A DNA stretch of 64,000 bases from Athripsodes cinereus (lineage: Eukaryota; Arthropoda; Insecta; Trichoptera; Leptoceridae): assembly GCA_947579605.1 (NCBI GenBank), contig OX388314.1:15807982-15871981 (forward strand). The letters run 5' to 3'. Under the pieces are notes generated by a model, which saw only the letters and a program-made list of their open reading frames with translations, had not been told where the DNA came from and searched no databases. Below, in pieces: positions 25,797-38,446 of this stretch; position 1 is the stretch's first letter; each line of letters starts with the position of its first letter. Made by a program: the position numbers and the translations under genes.

Positions 25797-27477
25797 GGGA
25801 ATATTAAAATATTAACGATTATTGAAAAGTTTAATAAGTAATTCAGTTCACTCTGTTATTTATACGGAAGATACTCGTAATACGTCTGTGATCAATGATT
25901 CAACATATTTCTTTTCACATTTAAAATGTCAGAGATTGTAATGCATAAAATGTGTGCAATGTGCATAATACATCAATAAAAAGTCAATAAATCTATTTAC
26001 GTTTAATATTAAAACCATTTAAAGTGCAATAAATCTAATCAAAATGATTCGTTCATTGCAAGATATTATATGAGCAAATTCACTAAAGAATAATACAGGT
26101 TTTAAATATGAACAATAATTTGAATATTAATTTAAAGTTGTTTTTTTATTCTTACAGGTATAATTCATGCAACGCCAATCAAATGAAAAGCTGATTCCAA
26201 TTATAGTTTTAAAATAATACATAATAATATGAACATTAGATCATACATTACAGCTCATTATAAAACAAGCTTCAAAAAATCTGGATACGGCAATAGTTAG
26301 GTAGTTACAAATATAGTTAATAATTGAGTTCAATAATAACTCGTCCTATTAGAGGTAACGTCCAATACAATTTAAGTTTAAATGTCACAAATCTTATTAA
26401 TGGCTGTTCCCCGCAGCTTCACTAACTTATGACCTGTGTTAATCAGCTCTCTTAGGAACACTCGGTAATGATATAAGACTAACATTATAAAATATAATTT
26501 AATATTATGTTATATTAGCTATGTATGTTCTATAAACTAAATTCCTATATAGACAAAATGAGAAATCTTCCGTCAATAGAAATCTCGAGATGTGCTCTTT
26601 TTAATCTTTTTCTCTCTCGAAAAAATCTTAAACTTAAATCTTAAACAATTTTGTATCAATTTAATATCTTTCGTCTTGAAAATATAGGGACCGATAAAAT
26701 CACAAGTTTTAGCTACAAAAAGTATTAATTTTTTTTTTGGGTATATTAAAACTCATAATAAACACGGACTTTTATCAAAAATCTGATCTTAAGATGTCTT
26801 ACATTACGCGAATAACTACGTTACCAAAAGCATGAGGCATTATTTCGTCCTGTTTCTCGAAATCTGGTAGAGGATTCGATAATAGTTTATCGAGTCAAAG
26901 GTTTACCTGAATAATATAATATATCGAGACTATGATCCGAGAAGTTGCAAACGAGTCATTACATTCCTCGTTATGTATTCCTATCTTATAGTATTATTTA
27001 TACAGCATTATGATAAGTAACGTACGCACATTTGTACCAAACCAATACAGAGTGCTTATACAATAAGCAACTCCTATTATAGCAGGTATTGTGAGGTGAA
27101 ATATGGCTACGCTAAGCTTGATTAAGTGTTTATAACAACTTAAAGCTCTACTTTAATTATCAGACTATTATCTATACTATAATTATTATTCTCATTGCTC
27201 TGTAAGAAGTTACGAGAAAATTATATTATTTCAGGTTTTTATAGATTCATGTGGTAAACGTATCCTTAAGAAATGTTTTTACTTCAGTAAACGAATCTCA
27301 TAAGTAATTGCTCAAAATATCTCTCAATTCAACATTTTCTTGATTACAATTTATTTACGACGTTTAGGTACTAACGAAAATATTATTTATTTGTTGGAGA
27401 GTTTCATTTTTGACAAACATAAAGATATAGGTATTTTTTTATTATTATATTTTTTATAAAGATATATGGGTTTTGTT
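25797..27477. other. AT-rich non-coding stretch
   Basis: No gene or named repeat supported. Confidence 0.4.
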
Positions 27478-27625
27478 TGTTATAAACCCAAATACAACCT
27501 TATACACCTTTCACAGTAAGCTACTAAAAGCTAGTGTCGTGAAAGAGGAGTTTGCCGGTATCTGGTATCGAACCACGGACCCCTTGTTCTTGAGGCCGAG
27601 ACTCTACCTCCAGGCTACCGACGAA
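27478..27625 (-). repeat. tRNA-derived SINE, copy 2
   Basis: The minus strand shows the A-box region TAGCCTGGAGGTAGAG and the B-box-like GGTTCGATACC. It ends in GTATAAGGTTGTATTTGGG followed by TTATAAC. It is nearly identical to the copies at 15721 and 60561. Confidence 0.8.
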
Positions 27626-29084
27626 CTCAATGAAACTGATGTAGCTACGATTTTTTTTTAAGATTTACTTGTAATGGTAAACAAGAACATCAGTATCAGT
27701 AAGAATGGATTTTTTGTAGGTTTATAAAATCAATTTATTGAATATATTTCCAGCAAGAAATATACAAGCAAGACCGAAAAGTTATTAAGTTTGTTAACAA
27801 AATATCACATTTGATTCAATACAAAGAGCAAGTTCAGTAAAGCAAATCATAACACGTGTAAACAGATTCTTTGAATAACATACCTAGTTTAATTTTTATG
27901 TACCCAACTACCTATGAAGTAAATCTTTAATCAAATTCATAAAGATACATTAATAAAATAATATTTGATTCCTAAAAATACATATTATTTAATAATTATT
28001 ATGTTATGAAATAAGATACCACAACATAACATTTTATTAAATATAATATTAGAAAAACTAATCAAAATCTTTATCATAATATCATACTACGATTCAAATC
28101 TTTTGATAATACAAAATTATTAATTTCTTAAAATTAAAATAGACACAAACATCGTAGGTTCAAAATATCTATGACATCTTTCGTTTAATAAACATGTTTG
28201 ATGTACGCAGTTGTTGTATCTAATGTGTGAAATATTTTAACATTTCATATTCAACACTTTCTTCTAAGAACACAGAGATAACCATCGCCCCCTTGTGGGC
28301 GCGCGTGGAGGCCACGAATTACGGAACAAACGACGGGTGGTAATTTAGAATAAAAAAGTTAGGTATTATTTATTGAAATATACGTACAACATTAAATCTT
28401 TTTTTAGACGACTCTATCCATATTCTCAATTAGGTATGTAGTTTATGAGAGTCATTATTTGTAAAAACTACACAGTTTTAGTAAATATTTAGCTGTTAAT
28501 CTATTTACTGACTTATGTAGTTTGAGAAAAAACTGCAAATTCTAATGGAAGTAATGGAATACTATGCTGAATATGTAACTTTTTTAAATATCTTAGCTTT
28601 ATCAGAATAGGATTTTCTAAATGCCATTTAATCGAGTTTATATTACATAGATCTGGCGTCAAACACCTACCAGCTTCTAATCATTTTTCCATACTCCAAT
28701 ACTATTTTTGCCTAATTTGATACACTATTTTGACCTCCTAGAGTTTTTCTTTTGTCTTCTGGTTTAGAGAGTTTATTATATCAGTTGAAAAAATAGCGTT
28801 GCATGATCTAGTCCTCCGTGAATAAACCAAAGATACCAAGTTTTATAAAAGTCCTTGCCAAATATTATATTCTTTGTACATGTACAGTGTACTTATTACA
28901 AAGTAATATTTATGTGATTTTAGTGAATCAATCTCAACACGTTTTACAACATAGTAGGTAGGTACCTATCACTAGTAAGAAGGTACAAAAGTAGATGGAG
29001 GTAACCACTAATTTCCCAAATGCTAAGAGTTTTATCTTAAACTTCTCTTTTTAAGAGTATAATACATAAGCAATTAATAAAAGT
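27626..29084. other. AT-rich non-coding stretch
   Basis: No gene. A short GC-rich patch at about 28286-28330 (GGGCGCGCGTGGAGGCCACG) stands out but has no partner or frame. Confidence 0.4.
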
Positions 29085-29097
29085 GGAAAATACAGTG

Positions 29098-29378
29098 CCA
29101 ACACAGTACAATAAATACAGTACAATATTTTGTGCCGTGGAGCACCCGGTAAAGAATTGGTCTCCCACTCTTCTCCTTAAGTTTTCGAGTGTCCTGTAAA
29201 AGGCAGGTGTTCGAAAAAATTAAGACATTGTACATCTCACTGCCACCCATCCTGAATGTCTTAATTTTATACTGGCACGAAGAGGACAGCTTGCATGTTT
29301 CTTACATGCAGCTGGTCTGCTGATTACCCCACTTGTGGGATATGCCGTGATGGTATAGTAGTAGTAGTAGTAGTAGTA
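29098..29378 (+). mobile_element. Complete family A retroposon with 13-bp target duplication
   Basis: GGAAAATACAGTG lies immediately outside both ends (29085-29097 and 29379-29391). The 281-bp body runs through GTGCCGTGGAGCACCCGG, GGTCTCCCACTCTTC, a GTCCTGTAAAAGGCAGG hairpin-like block, CTGCCACCCATCCTGAATG, GCTTGCATGTTTCTTACATG, CCCCACTTGTGGGATATGCC and a terminal run of about seven TAG units. No long open frame is present. The long duplication and microsatellite tail indicate LINE-type target-primed integration of a SINE or short LINE 3' end. Confidence 0.85.
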
Positions 29379-29929
29379 GGAAAATACAGTGTTTTTCAAA
29401 AATATATATAAAATATAAATATCTTGCAGTTAAAATGGAGTTCCACAACTTTAATCACACAATATTTCAAAAGTTATAAGCACTTACATTTATACTATGA
29501 ATGTGATTGTGTGTCTCAGTAAATTTCTCAAAATAATCAGGTTTTCTCGATCTTACTATCTAAAATGTAATACTTTTAGCAAAATCAAATCATTAGTTAC
29601 GGCCATATTTAACTAATTTGTATCGATTTTATAAAAAATTAAGATGCTTTTATATTTATAGTAGGTATACCTATCTGCTAACAGAGGAGCTCAGAAGATA
29701 CCAACAGAATTCTGACGGAGTTTTTTTGTTATACGTAGAAGATTATTAAGTCATAAGAAGAATCCTGAAGGGCACAGAAAGCTGCTTAACAACATATATA
29801 ATGATTAAACTTTGCTCAAGAAATTTACACATGCAAATACTGAAAGTGAAAATGATCTACAGCTAACGATGTTGTGTGTGTATGAAAACTGACAAATGAA
29901 GAACTGAAGATGAATGCAAAGAAAAGGAA

Positions 29930-30215
29930 AGCTATGGTATTTGAAAGAGAAAAAGAAATAACAAGGTATCAGATAAATATTGATAATGAACAAGTGGAAC
30001 GAATAAATTTTGGGTAGTCTATTCACGAGAGATAGAAGGTGTGATAGCGATATCAAAAGAAGAAAAATTGCTTGCAAACATGTGTTAAGCAAATAGGAGA
30101 ACACGCATGAGGAATTGTAAAACAGTGACAGAAGCGAAAAGTGTACGCAAGAATAGGAGTATGTGGCGCTCGATCTTTTCTGCCTACCCCGAAAGGGAAG
30201 TAACATAATGGTGAT
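29930..30215 (+). pseudogene. LINE family B relic with internal deletion
   Basis: The first part encodes an L-K-M-N-A-K-K-R-K-A-M-V-F-E segment followed by an N-I-D-N-E-Q-V-E-R-I-N-F segment, which is the usual region just after the reverse-transcriptase palm in this LINE type. The reading then jumps to the C-terminal blocks (M-R-N-C-K-T-V-T-E-A-K and W-R-S-I-F-S-A-Y-P). The roughly 170 residues that normally lie between are missing, and frameshifts are present. It is a dead, internally deleted copy. Confidence 0.6.
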
Positions 30216-30943
30216 GACGAAGAAATATTGTAAAATAAAAGTGAATCCATTGTCAAGCTCATACTCAGGAGGATGTGTCGATAGTTTTGAATATATACAT
30301 ACAAATAAATAAATCCATTAAACCAAAAAATATAAAATATAATATAATGCGTATAATAATAAACCAAAAAATACAATAAAATATTGGGTTAAGCCCATTC
30401 ACTTGCAAGCTTTACCTCCGTTGATAATTGAACGAGCGAGTATTAACTAAACCTAGTATTGATTTATTGTGACGCGTAAATTGAGGGTTATCAGACAAGA
30501 GAGTAGTACTATATGTTCCGTGATCCGATTTATTTGGGAAAATATTGAATTTAAATCACCTTGGTTTGTACTAAATAATAATTGTATACCTAAACTACAC
30601 TTATGATATTGGAGGATACTCCTGACCCCGTCATTGTTTAGAATCTCATTAGTCTCTTAAACGAAATAATAAATTGACCGTATTAAAAATAGGCTGTCTA
30701 AAAATATGGGATGTTAAACGATTTAGAGGACCTTCAGTATGATTGTCAATCGTGTGAAAATTGTGGTTTGCTTAAAATATAATTTGACATTATAAGATAT
30801 GAATTACTGAATGGAGCCGAAAATTGATATTGCAGACCAATGGCGGAGAGTTGGAATATGAGGAGACAATCAACAAGATGAAGCGACGATGAAAAGAAGA
30901 TAGAGGATTCCAGATGAAAGGCATTAGCAGAGAACATATTTAA
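30216..30943. other. AT-rich non-coding stretch
   Basis: No gene is supported. The 5' boundary of the LINE relic that follows is not sharp and may lie in the AG-rich DNA from about 30840. Confidence 0.35.
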
Positions 30944-32262
30944 ATGATGAACGTGTTGATGAAGAGGTCTATATACAAGAGGGGAAAGATGCGGGCTGAA
31001 GAAGAAGAATACAGGAATATAGTTTTACTCTTACGAAGGTGTACGCAGAAAACTTTCTGGGAGAGTATCAGGCAGGTTTTCGTACTGGTAGATACACAAC
31101 ATGCAGACCAACTTTTTACAGTCAGACAGATCTTGGCAAAATGTTGGAAATTTGATATAGATATACATCAACTATTCATAGATTTTAAACAGGCATATGA
31201 TAGCATAGATCGGGAGTGTCTGTTTGACATACTACTGCAATTTGAGATTCCACCTAAACTGGTCAGGTTAAAGTAGATAGAGAATTAACAGAAGAATTTA
31301 TGGTATCACAGGGATTAAAACAGGGAGACGGCCTGATACCCATTCTCTTCAACATTGTGCTCGAACATGTGATAATAAAAACGCTAATAGACACTTGTTC
31401 CAATATCTATTACAAGAGTAGCCAAGTTGTCGGATATGCGGATGACAATAACATCATCGGAAGATCAATACCAGCTATTAAAGAGATCTTCGATCCTTTA
31501 GAAACAGCGGCTCCAGATGTAAGATTGCGAATTAATGTTGAAAATACAAAAATGATGACACAAAGCAGAAACCCTTCACATAGAAAAAGAGGCAGAGCAC
31601 AATATTCAAAGACAACTACTCATTCGAAGTGGTCGATCAATTCACCTACCTGGGCTCCAGTATAACAGAGAACAACGAAGATCCAACAGAAATCAGAAGA
31701 TGAATCACAGCAGCCAACAAGACATACTTCTCTTTGTTGCCAGTCTTTAAGTCACGTAGCGTCCACAGGAAAACCAAAATAACAATATACAAGACTATTG
31801 TAAGAACTGTATTGGCGTATGAATGTGAGGCGCTTACACTGACGGCAAGGATGGCTGAAATGCTAGATATATTCGAAAGAAAGATCTTTAGAAGAATATA
31901 TGGACCAGTTAAGGATCGGGAACAGTGGCGCATCCGGCACAACAAAGAACTGTATGATATGTATCAGGGCCCTAGCATCTCAAGCCATATGAGACTTCTC
32001 AGATTGAGATGGGCTGGGCATGCACAGAGAATGCCGAACACACGCGTCCCTAAAAGAATTATGACTGGAAACTCAGGCGGTAGAAGAAAAGTGGGAAGAC
32101 CCAGACTGAGATGGGAAGACGAAGTTAAAAAGGATGCGGCGCAGCTTCTCCAGGTGAGAAATTGGAAGTCGGCCGCTGAGGACAGGGGGGACTGGATGCA
32201 TATGTTGCGGGAGGCCAAGGCTCGATATGGGCTGTAGCGCCATCGGAGAGAGAGAGAAAGAG
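30944..32262 (+). pseudogene. LINE reverse transcriptase relic, family E
   Basis: Three plus-strand frames (30944-31276, 31300-31665 and 31734-32237) are pieces of one reverse-transcriptase ORF. Visible blocks are F-I-D-F-K-Q-A-Y-D-S-I-D (palm motif A), V-S-Q-G-L-K-Q-G-D (motif B), G-Y-A-D-D (catalytic motif C) and a C-terminal W-A-G-H-A-Q-R-M segment with G-R-P-R-L-R-W. A frameshift in the QAGFR region, a deletion near 31276 and an in-frame stop near 31701 break it. A GAGAGAGAGAGAAAGAG tail follows the stop (about 32249-32265). The endonuclease domain is absent. Confidence 0.8.
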
Positions 32263-32276
32263 TTTTACTCTTACTT

Positions 32277-32410
32277 TATTTTTTATTTGTTTATTTTTTT
32301 CTGTGCATTGATAACAAGCAAATTTACTTAAAAATAAATTTAAATCAAATACAATCAATACACAGAGGATGAGTTTGTCGCACAGGCGTGATTTCTTCCA
32401 ACTAACCCAT
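32277..32410 (-). repeat. Family C retroposon 3' end
   Basis: The T-rich start, GCATTGATAACAAGC, CAATCAATACACAGAGG and GATTTCTTCCAACTAACCC blocks match the copies at 6649 and 14650. It lies just beyond the (GA)n tail of the LINE relic. Confidence 0.65.
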
Positions 32411-33304
32411 TTTTTATTTTGTTTTATTTTTTTAGTTTTAACTTCAGTTTGAAATGTTTTGATATGTAAATCTTTTTGTAATAAAGGGATAATCCTAGAA
32501 CAGTTCTACCTAGTTGGATAATCCTATTTCTTACTTGTACCTATTGATTATGATTATATTTCTTAAATAAATAAAAATAAATAGGATTCAATATTAAGAC
32601 CACGTCGGGAATAACCCACGTAATAATATTAATAATAATTAGGTAGATATATGTAGATGGGTATGTTTATATCTATATCGCATAACTTATTGAAATAACA
32701 AGACGGTGCAGGCCTATTTATTATATTATAAATATTATTTTGTATAGTGACCTTTGATGATGATGAATATAATTTATAATGCTATGATTTTATTAGGTAT
32801 TATGAAAACACCTTAGTTGATGTAATGATAGGTATGTTAGTAATTGTAATTGAATATACCTAAAAATAATATATACTTATCTGTCTATGTACAGTTTCCT
32901 ACGTAGATATGCAGGTTAAGTGAAATACAGTGTATTTATTTACATAAATATTGTAAATTTAATTTGGTGGTTTGGACTTTATAGATATGACAAAGTGACA
33001 AATATTAGGTATATAATATATTATGTCTGATTGACTGAAAAGCCCCTCCCTCCTTTACACGAGACTTGTGTCTGTAAGGGGAATATTTGTATCGATCTAA
33101 TTTTTAATTAAATAGTCTGTATATAGGTATTGGTGTCTTCAATAAAATAAAACTAAATAAATGGTAAGTGTACAGAAAAAAGCGTGAACAAAAAAGTTAT
33201 CTATGAGATGAAACATATTTAATATACTGAACACATACCTATGTTTATTTGATGCGATCTAATTAAAGCGAAATAATAATAAATAACAATAATTAATTTG
33301 TTTT
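32411..33304. other. AT-rich non-coding stretch
   Basis: No gene or named repeat supported. Confidence 0.4.
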
Positions 33305-33691
33305 GTCATTTGATAAAGGTGCCTATCAAGTATTTCCGTGTAGCTCAAAGGAAGCATGAAAGCGCGATGCTACAAATAAAACTCTCTGATCGCATTAGAA
33401 ACACGGAGATTATGTAGAAGATCGGGAGTTACGGATGTTGTCGAAAATGTAGCAAGGTTGAAGTGGTCATGGGCAGGGCATGTTGCTAGACTTAAAGATC
33501 AAAGATGGACAAAAAGGGTAGTGGAGTGGAGACCTCGTGAAGATAAAAGGAGTAGAGGAAGACCTCCAACACGTTGGTCAGATGACATTAGAAGAATCGC
33601 TGGTAACTGGTTGCAGAAAACTCAGGACAGAGATGCCTGGAGACATATGGGGGAGGCTTATGTTCAGCAGTGGACAGGAATAGCTGCATAA
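33305..33691 (+). pseudogene. LINE ORF C-terminal fragment, family F
   Basis: An upstream part encodes F-R-V-A-Q-R-K-H-E-S-A-M-L and L-S-D-R-I-R-N-T-E, followed by an in-frame TAG. The frame at 33458-33691 then carries W-A-G-H-V-A-R, G-R-P-P-T-R-W and W-R-H-M-G-E-A. These are C-terminal features of a LINE reverse-transcriptase ORF distinct from families B, E and G. The polymerase domain is absent. Confidence 0.7.
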
Positions 33692-35194
33692 GTAAGTAAA
33701 AAGGTGCCAACTCATGGGTAGGTAATGTGCATGGATTAAAAATCTTCAAAATTTGTTTATTTATGACAAACTAAGTTAATAGAGCATTTACTAACAAAAA
33801 AAACATGATGCCACTACGATATAGCTTACATAACATTATTATGTTCGACGTAGTGATATAATTTTCACATAATTATAGTAGGTAACCTAAAGCTCGTATA
33901 GGTAGGTGCTAGAACTACGAATGAACACGGACTTGCGACGAATATACATGTTGCTACATTGTATTCTTAGAAAATAATGATAAACTACAAATTATTAGGT
34001 ATGTAGGTACGGTTTCTTATAGTCCTTCAATACACATTCAAATGTCATCTTCGAATCTAATTTATCTACATATTGAAGAGTGTTATAAATTGTGCGAAGA
34101 CAAAATATGTGAAGAGGGAACGCATTGACTGAATGTACAAAAAAGGAATTAAACATACGCCATTTAGATACATTTCCTTGTGATGCGTGTGTTGTGTCGA
34201 TACTACGACAATATACTGTACGTCCTTATACGGGGTGATGATCGGTAAGGAATTGCTTTTTCAGATTTAAACGATTACAAATTGAATGATTCTTATAAAA
34301 TAATATACTAATATAAATAATGCTTAGGTATGTTTATAATAAACGAGTATACCTACTTGTTATAATGAAAAATTTACTCGTATTGTGAAATTTTTTAATA
34401 ATAAACAAATAAAAAGTAAATACCTTCCTTCCTTTAATTAATATGTAGGTATAAAGTGACAGAGTTTTCAGAGTATTTTATTATTTTTCATACTTGGAAA
34501 CAGAATACAACAAAAGTATATACATTCATCGTAGAGCCTGCGGAGTATAATTTCTGGATGCGAAATATACTTTCTGTATTCGTATTTCTAGGAAAATAAT
34601 AGGTACTTACTGTAAGTTTTCGCAACTACCTACTTCCGTTAGCTACCTCCAATATCATTCTTAAAAACAAGTACCTACCTACCTAGATACATATACCTGA
34701 AACACGGTTTTGAATTAAGGACTGAACATTGTTTTGGTCGAATATATAATAAAAACTTTCATAAGCTCCATGAAGGTAAATGAGGTAATGGATATTATTA
34801 TCATTTTCATGTGGGTGTTCTTCTTTTTCTCATAATACAAAAATACGAGTTATACAGATTTATGTACTAAGTACCTATTTTCCGTAAAACAAGTAACATT
34901 GTATATAACTATTTTTATTTTCTTGTATTTTCCTCTCTTTCCTTATAAATACGTGCCACCTGAGATAGTACATAATCCTTAAATAACTGTCCCTTTCTAA
35001 AAATTATTATACTTACTATGTACATATAATCTACTATTCTAGTTATGCGAAATGTACCTAGGTAGGTACTGGTAATACCTACCTATGTTAGAAAAGGACA
35101 CCTCTCTATCAACTGCTATCTCACTTGATATACCTTTTTTATTCATACGACTTTAGAGCTTTTCAGTACTACGGAAAGCATATTTTTGATTATT
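33692..35194. other. AT-rich non-coding stretch
   Basis: No gene. Many TAGGTAGGTA and TACCTACCTA runs are present. Confidence 0.4.
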
Positions 35195-36689
35195 TGATAT
35201 TGCATTAGCAAAGTTGAAAGACGGCAAAGCACCAGGTATCGACCTGATTCCATCAGATCTGCTTAAATGCGCGGGAAAAGGCATGCTTGATACATTGTAT
35301 AAGCTTGTCTGCAAAATATACGACACAGGAGAGATACCTGAGGACTTTGCCAAATGTCTGATACTAGCGCTTCCTAAGAAAGCAGGCACCACAAAGTGCG
35401 AACAACACAGAACCTTAAGCATGATATCACACGCTTCTAAGAAACCATTATAATGAAAAGAGCGGAAAATAAAATAAACGAAACACTTTCAGAAGATCAA
35501 TTTGGATTCCGTAAGGAGACAGGTACAAGAGATGCAATCCTGAGTCTCAGACTTATTCTAGAAAAGAGAATAACAATAAATAAAAACATATATATAGCAT
35601 TCATCGACCTAGAAAAAGCATTCGATAAAGTAGAATGGGAACAACTTTTTAAGACTCTAAACCAGATAGGAATGAGCTATAAAGACAGAAGAGCAATCTG
35701 GAGCTTATACAAGAACGAAATGGCTGTGATTAAAAGCGGAGAGAGCTGCGCAGAAGCAAGGGTCGAACAAGGTGTAAGACAGGGATGCTCAATGTCGCCA
35801 GCTCTCTTTAACTGCTATATACAGCGAGCTATTGATGAACTGAGAGAAGAAATGAAGAACTGGACAGGAGTAAAAATAAATGAGAAAAAGGTCGACATGA
35901 TTAGGTATGCTGACGACATAGCACTGCTCGCAGACTCCGAGATGGAGCTGAACGAAGCCTTAGGAAAAATGGAAAGTATACTGTTGTCAAAGTACAACAT
36001 GAAAATAAATAAAGAAAAAACAAAATGTATGGTCGTAGGAAGAGAGGAAGCGACTGCAAACATTGCCATAAATGGAGTGAGCATCAAACAAGTAAGAGAA
36101 TTCGTATACTTGGGCAGCAGAATAAACCAGGATGGACGCTCCAAATCGGAAATTGTGAGCAGAATAAACCAGGCAAGGATTGCCTTTAACAAAAAATCGA
36201 AGATATTGGAATCCCCAAATATTGATCTAAGCGTAAGGAAGAACCTTACTAAAGCCTTTGTATGGAGCATTCTGCTTTATGGTTGTGAGACGTGGACTAT
36301 CAGCAAGAGTGAAAGCGGACGGTTGGCGGCCTTTGAGATGTGGTGCTACAGACGCATGCTTAAGATCCATTGGTCGGAACACGTCGAAAACGAAGAAGTA
36401 TTAACCAGGGTAGGAGAAAAAAGGCAACTTCTTAAGAGAATCGGCCAACAACAAGCTAACTGGATTGGCCACAACATCAGGCACCCAGGACTACTCATCG
36501 CCATCGCTGAGGGTAAGACTGAGGGGACAAATGGCAGAGGCCGACCAAGAGATGCGTATATGGACCAACTGAAGAGGGACATGAACTGTGGCTCATACGT
36601 AGAGCTGAAAAGACTGGCTGAGAATAGAGACGAATGGAGAAGAAAAACCAAACTCGTTGCAGACCAATCCAATGGATTGTAACTCATTA
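35195..36689 (+). pseudogene. LINE family G, copy 1 (frameshifted)
   Basis: It is about as long as the 3' nine-tenths of copy 2 and closely similar to it. The first piece (35214-35453) begins in the K-D-G-K-A-P-G-I-D block. A 7-base deletion near 35441 relative to copy 2 shifts the frame, after which 409 codons stay open (35453-36682). These include F-I-D-L-E-K-A-F-D, V-R-Q-G-C-S-M-S-P and R-Y-A-D-D. The copy ends with a GGATTGTAACTCATT block and a (TA)n tail. The 5' end is truncated at about 35195. Confidence 0.85.
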
Positions 36690-36778
36690 TATATATATTT
36701 TGGTCAACTCTGCACACTGTTATTCTTGTAAAATATCTTTGATTTAAATATAATTATGTCATGCTTCGAATTTCATAG

Positions 36779-38446
36779 ACTATCCAAGATCAAAACGGCA
36801 AACTACTGTTTGAGGATGAATTGATCGTTAAAAGGTGGAAAGAATACCTAGAACAACTTTACAAAGGAAAGAACATACTTGAGGAAAGTAAAGCACTGGA
36901 AACAGAATATGACAAAGAAAATAATGGAGATGATATCTTAAGAAGTGAATTTGATAATGCCTTATCAAAATTGAAAGACGGCAAAGCACCAGGTATTGAC
37001 CTAATTCCATCAGAGCTGCTTAAATGCGCAGGAAGCGGCATGCTTGACACTTTGTATAAGCTTGTCTGCAAAATATATAACACAGGAGAGATACCTGAGG
37101 ACTTCGCCAAATGTCTGATACGAGCGCTACCTAAGAAAACAGGCACAACAAAGTGCGAACAACACAGAACATTAAGCATGATATCACACGCTTCTAAGAT
37201 ACTCACCAACATTATAATGAAAAGGGCGGAAAATAAAATAAACGAAACACTTTCAGAAGATCAATTTGGATTCCGCAAAGAGACAGGTACAAGAGATGCA
37301 ATTCTGAGTCTAAGACTTGTTCTTGAAAAGAGAATAACAGTGAATAGAAACACGTATGTAGCATTCATCGACCTAGAAAAAGCATTCGATAAAGTAGAAT
37401 GGGAACAACTTTTTAAGACTCTAAACCAGATAGGAATGAGCTATAAGGACAGAAGAGCAATCTGGAGCCTATACAAGAATGAAATGGCTGTAATTAAAAG
37501 CGGAGAGAGCTGCGCAGAAGCGAGAGTAGAACAAGGTGTAAGACAGGGATGCTCAATGTCGCCAGCACTCTTTAACTGCTACATACAGCAAGCTATTGAT
37601 GAACTGAGAGAAGAAATGAAGAATTGGACAGGAGTGAAAATAAATGGGAAAAAGGTTGACATGATTAGATATGCTGACGACATAGCACTGCTCGCAGACT
37701 CCGAGATGGAGCTGAACGAAGCCTTAGGAAAAATGGAAAGTATTCTGTTGTCAAAGTACAACATGAAAATAAATAAAGATAAAACAAAATGTATGGTCGT
37801 TGGAAGGGAGGAAGCGACTGCGAACATTGGCATAAATGGAGTGAGCATCAAACAAGTAAGAGAATTCGTGTACTTGGGCAGCAGAATAAACCAGGACGGA
37901 CGCTCCAAATCAGAAAATGTGAGCAGAATAAACCAGGCACGAATTGCCTTTAACAAAAAATCCAAAATATTAGAATCCCCTAATATTGATCTAAGCGTGA
38001 GGAAGAATCTCACTAAAGCCTTTGTGTGGAGCATTCTGCTATATGGGTGCGAGACGTGGACCATCAGTAAGAGGGAAAGCGGACGGTTAGCGGCATTTGA
38101 AATGTGGTGCTATAGACGCATGCTGAAGATTCATTGGTCGGAACACGTCGTAAACGAAGAAGTGTTAACCAGGGTTGGCGAAAAAAGGCAACTCCTCAAA
38201 AGAATCTGCCAACAACGAGCTAATTGGATTGGCCACAACATCAGGCACCCAGGACTGCTCATCGCAATCACAGAGGGCAGGACCGAAGGCACAAATGGCA
38301 GAGGTCGACCGAGAGACGCCTATATGGACCAACTGAAGAGGGACATGAGCTGTGGCTCATATATGGAGTTGAAGAGACTGGCTGAGAATAGGGAGGAGTG
38401 GAGAAATAAGTCAAAACTCGTTGCAGACCAATCCAATGGATTGTAA
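36779..38446 (+). CDS. LINE reverse transcriptase, family G copy 2 (5'-truncated)
   Basis: An open frame of 555 codons runs from an upstream stop at about 36776. No endonuclease domain precedes it, so it is a truncated non-LTR retrotransposon ORF2. Counting from codon 36821, visible motifs are K-D-G-K-A-P-G-I-D (about 52-60), Q-F-G-F-R (148-152), F-I-D-L-E-K-A-F-D (182-190, palm aspartate), V-R-Q-G-C-S-M-S-P (240-248) and the catalytic Y-A-D-D (284-287). The C-terminus has the Y-G-C-E-T-W and R-R-M-L-K-I blocks common in insect LINEs, then W-I-G-H and G-R-G-R-P-R. The frame has no stop or frameshift, unlike its neighbour at 35195. It ends in the same GGATTGTAACTCATT block and a (TA)n tail (about 38452-38462). 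The clade is not assigned. It lacks a promoter and probably cannot be expressed or retrotransposed by itself. Confidence 0.85.
   Translation, partial: TIQDQNGKLLFEDELIVKRWKEYLEQLYKGKNILEESKALETEYDKENNGDDILRSEFDNALSKLKDGKAPGIDLIPSELLKCAGSGMLDTLYKLVCKIYNTGEIPEDFAKCLIRALPKKTGTTKCEQHRTLSMISHASKILTNIIMKRAENKINETLSEDQFGFRKETGTRDAILSLRLVLEKRITVNRNTYVAFIDLEKAFDKVEWEQLFKTLNQIGMSYKDRRAIWSLYKNEMAVIKSGESCAEARVEQGVRQGCSMSPALFNCYIQQAIDELREEMKNWTGVKINGKKVDMIRYADDIALLADSEMELNEALGKMESILLSKYNMKINKDKTKCMVVGREEATANIGINGVSIKQVREFVYLGSRINQDGRSKSENVSRINQARIAFNKKSKILESPNIDLSVRKNLTKAFVWSILLYGCETWTISKRESGRLAAFEMWCYRRMLKIHWSEHVVNEEVLTRVGEKRQLLKRICQQRANWIGHNIRHPGLLIAITEGRTEGTNGRGRPRDAYMDQLKRDMSCGSYMELKRLAENREEWRNKSKLVADQSNGL

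Noticed and set aside
28286..28330. GC-rich patch that might be a Helitron end or CpG island
   Set aside because: No CTRR end, hairpin or second boundary could be found.
29805..30376. Minus-strand open frames of 107 and 133 codons
   Set aside because: They are antisense shadows of the LINE family B relic, whose plus-strand reading gives recognisable blocks.
35815..38064. Minus-strand open frames of 117-161 codons
   Set aside because: They lie antisense to the two LINE family G reverse-transcriptase frames and arise from their codon bias.
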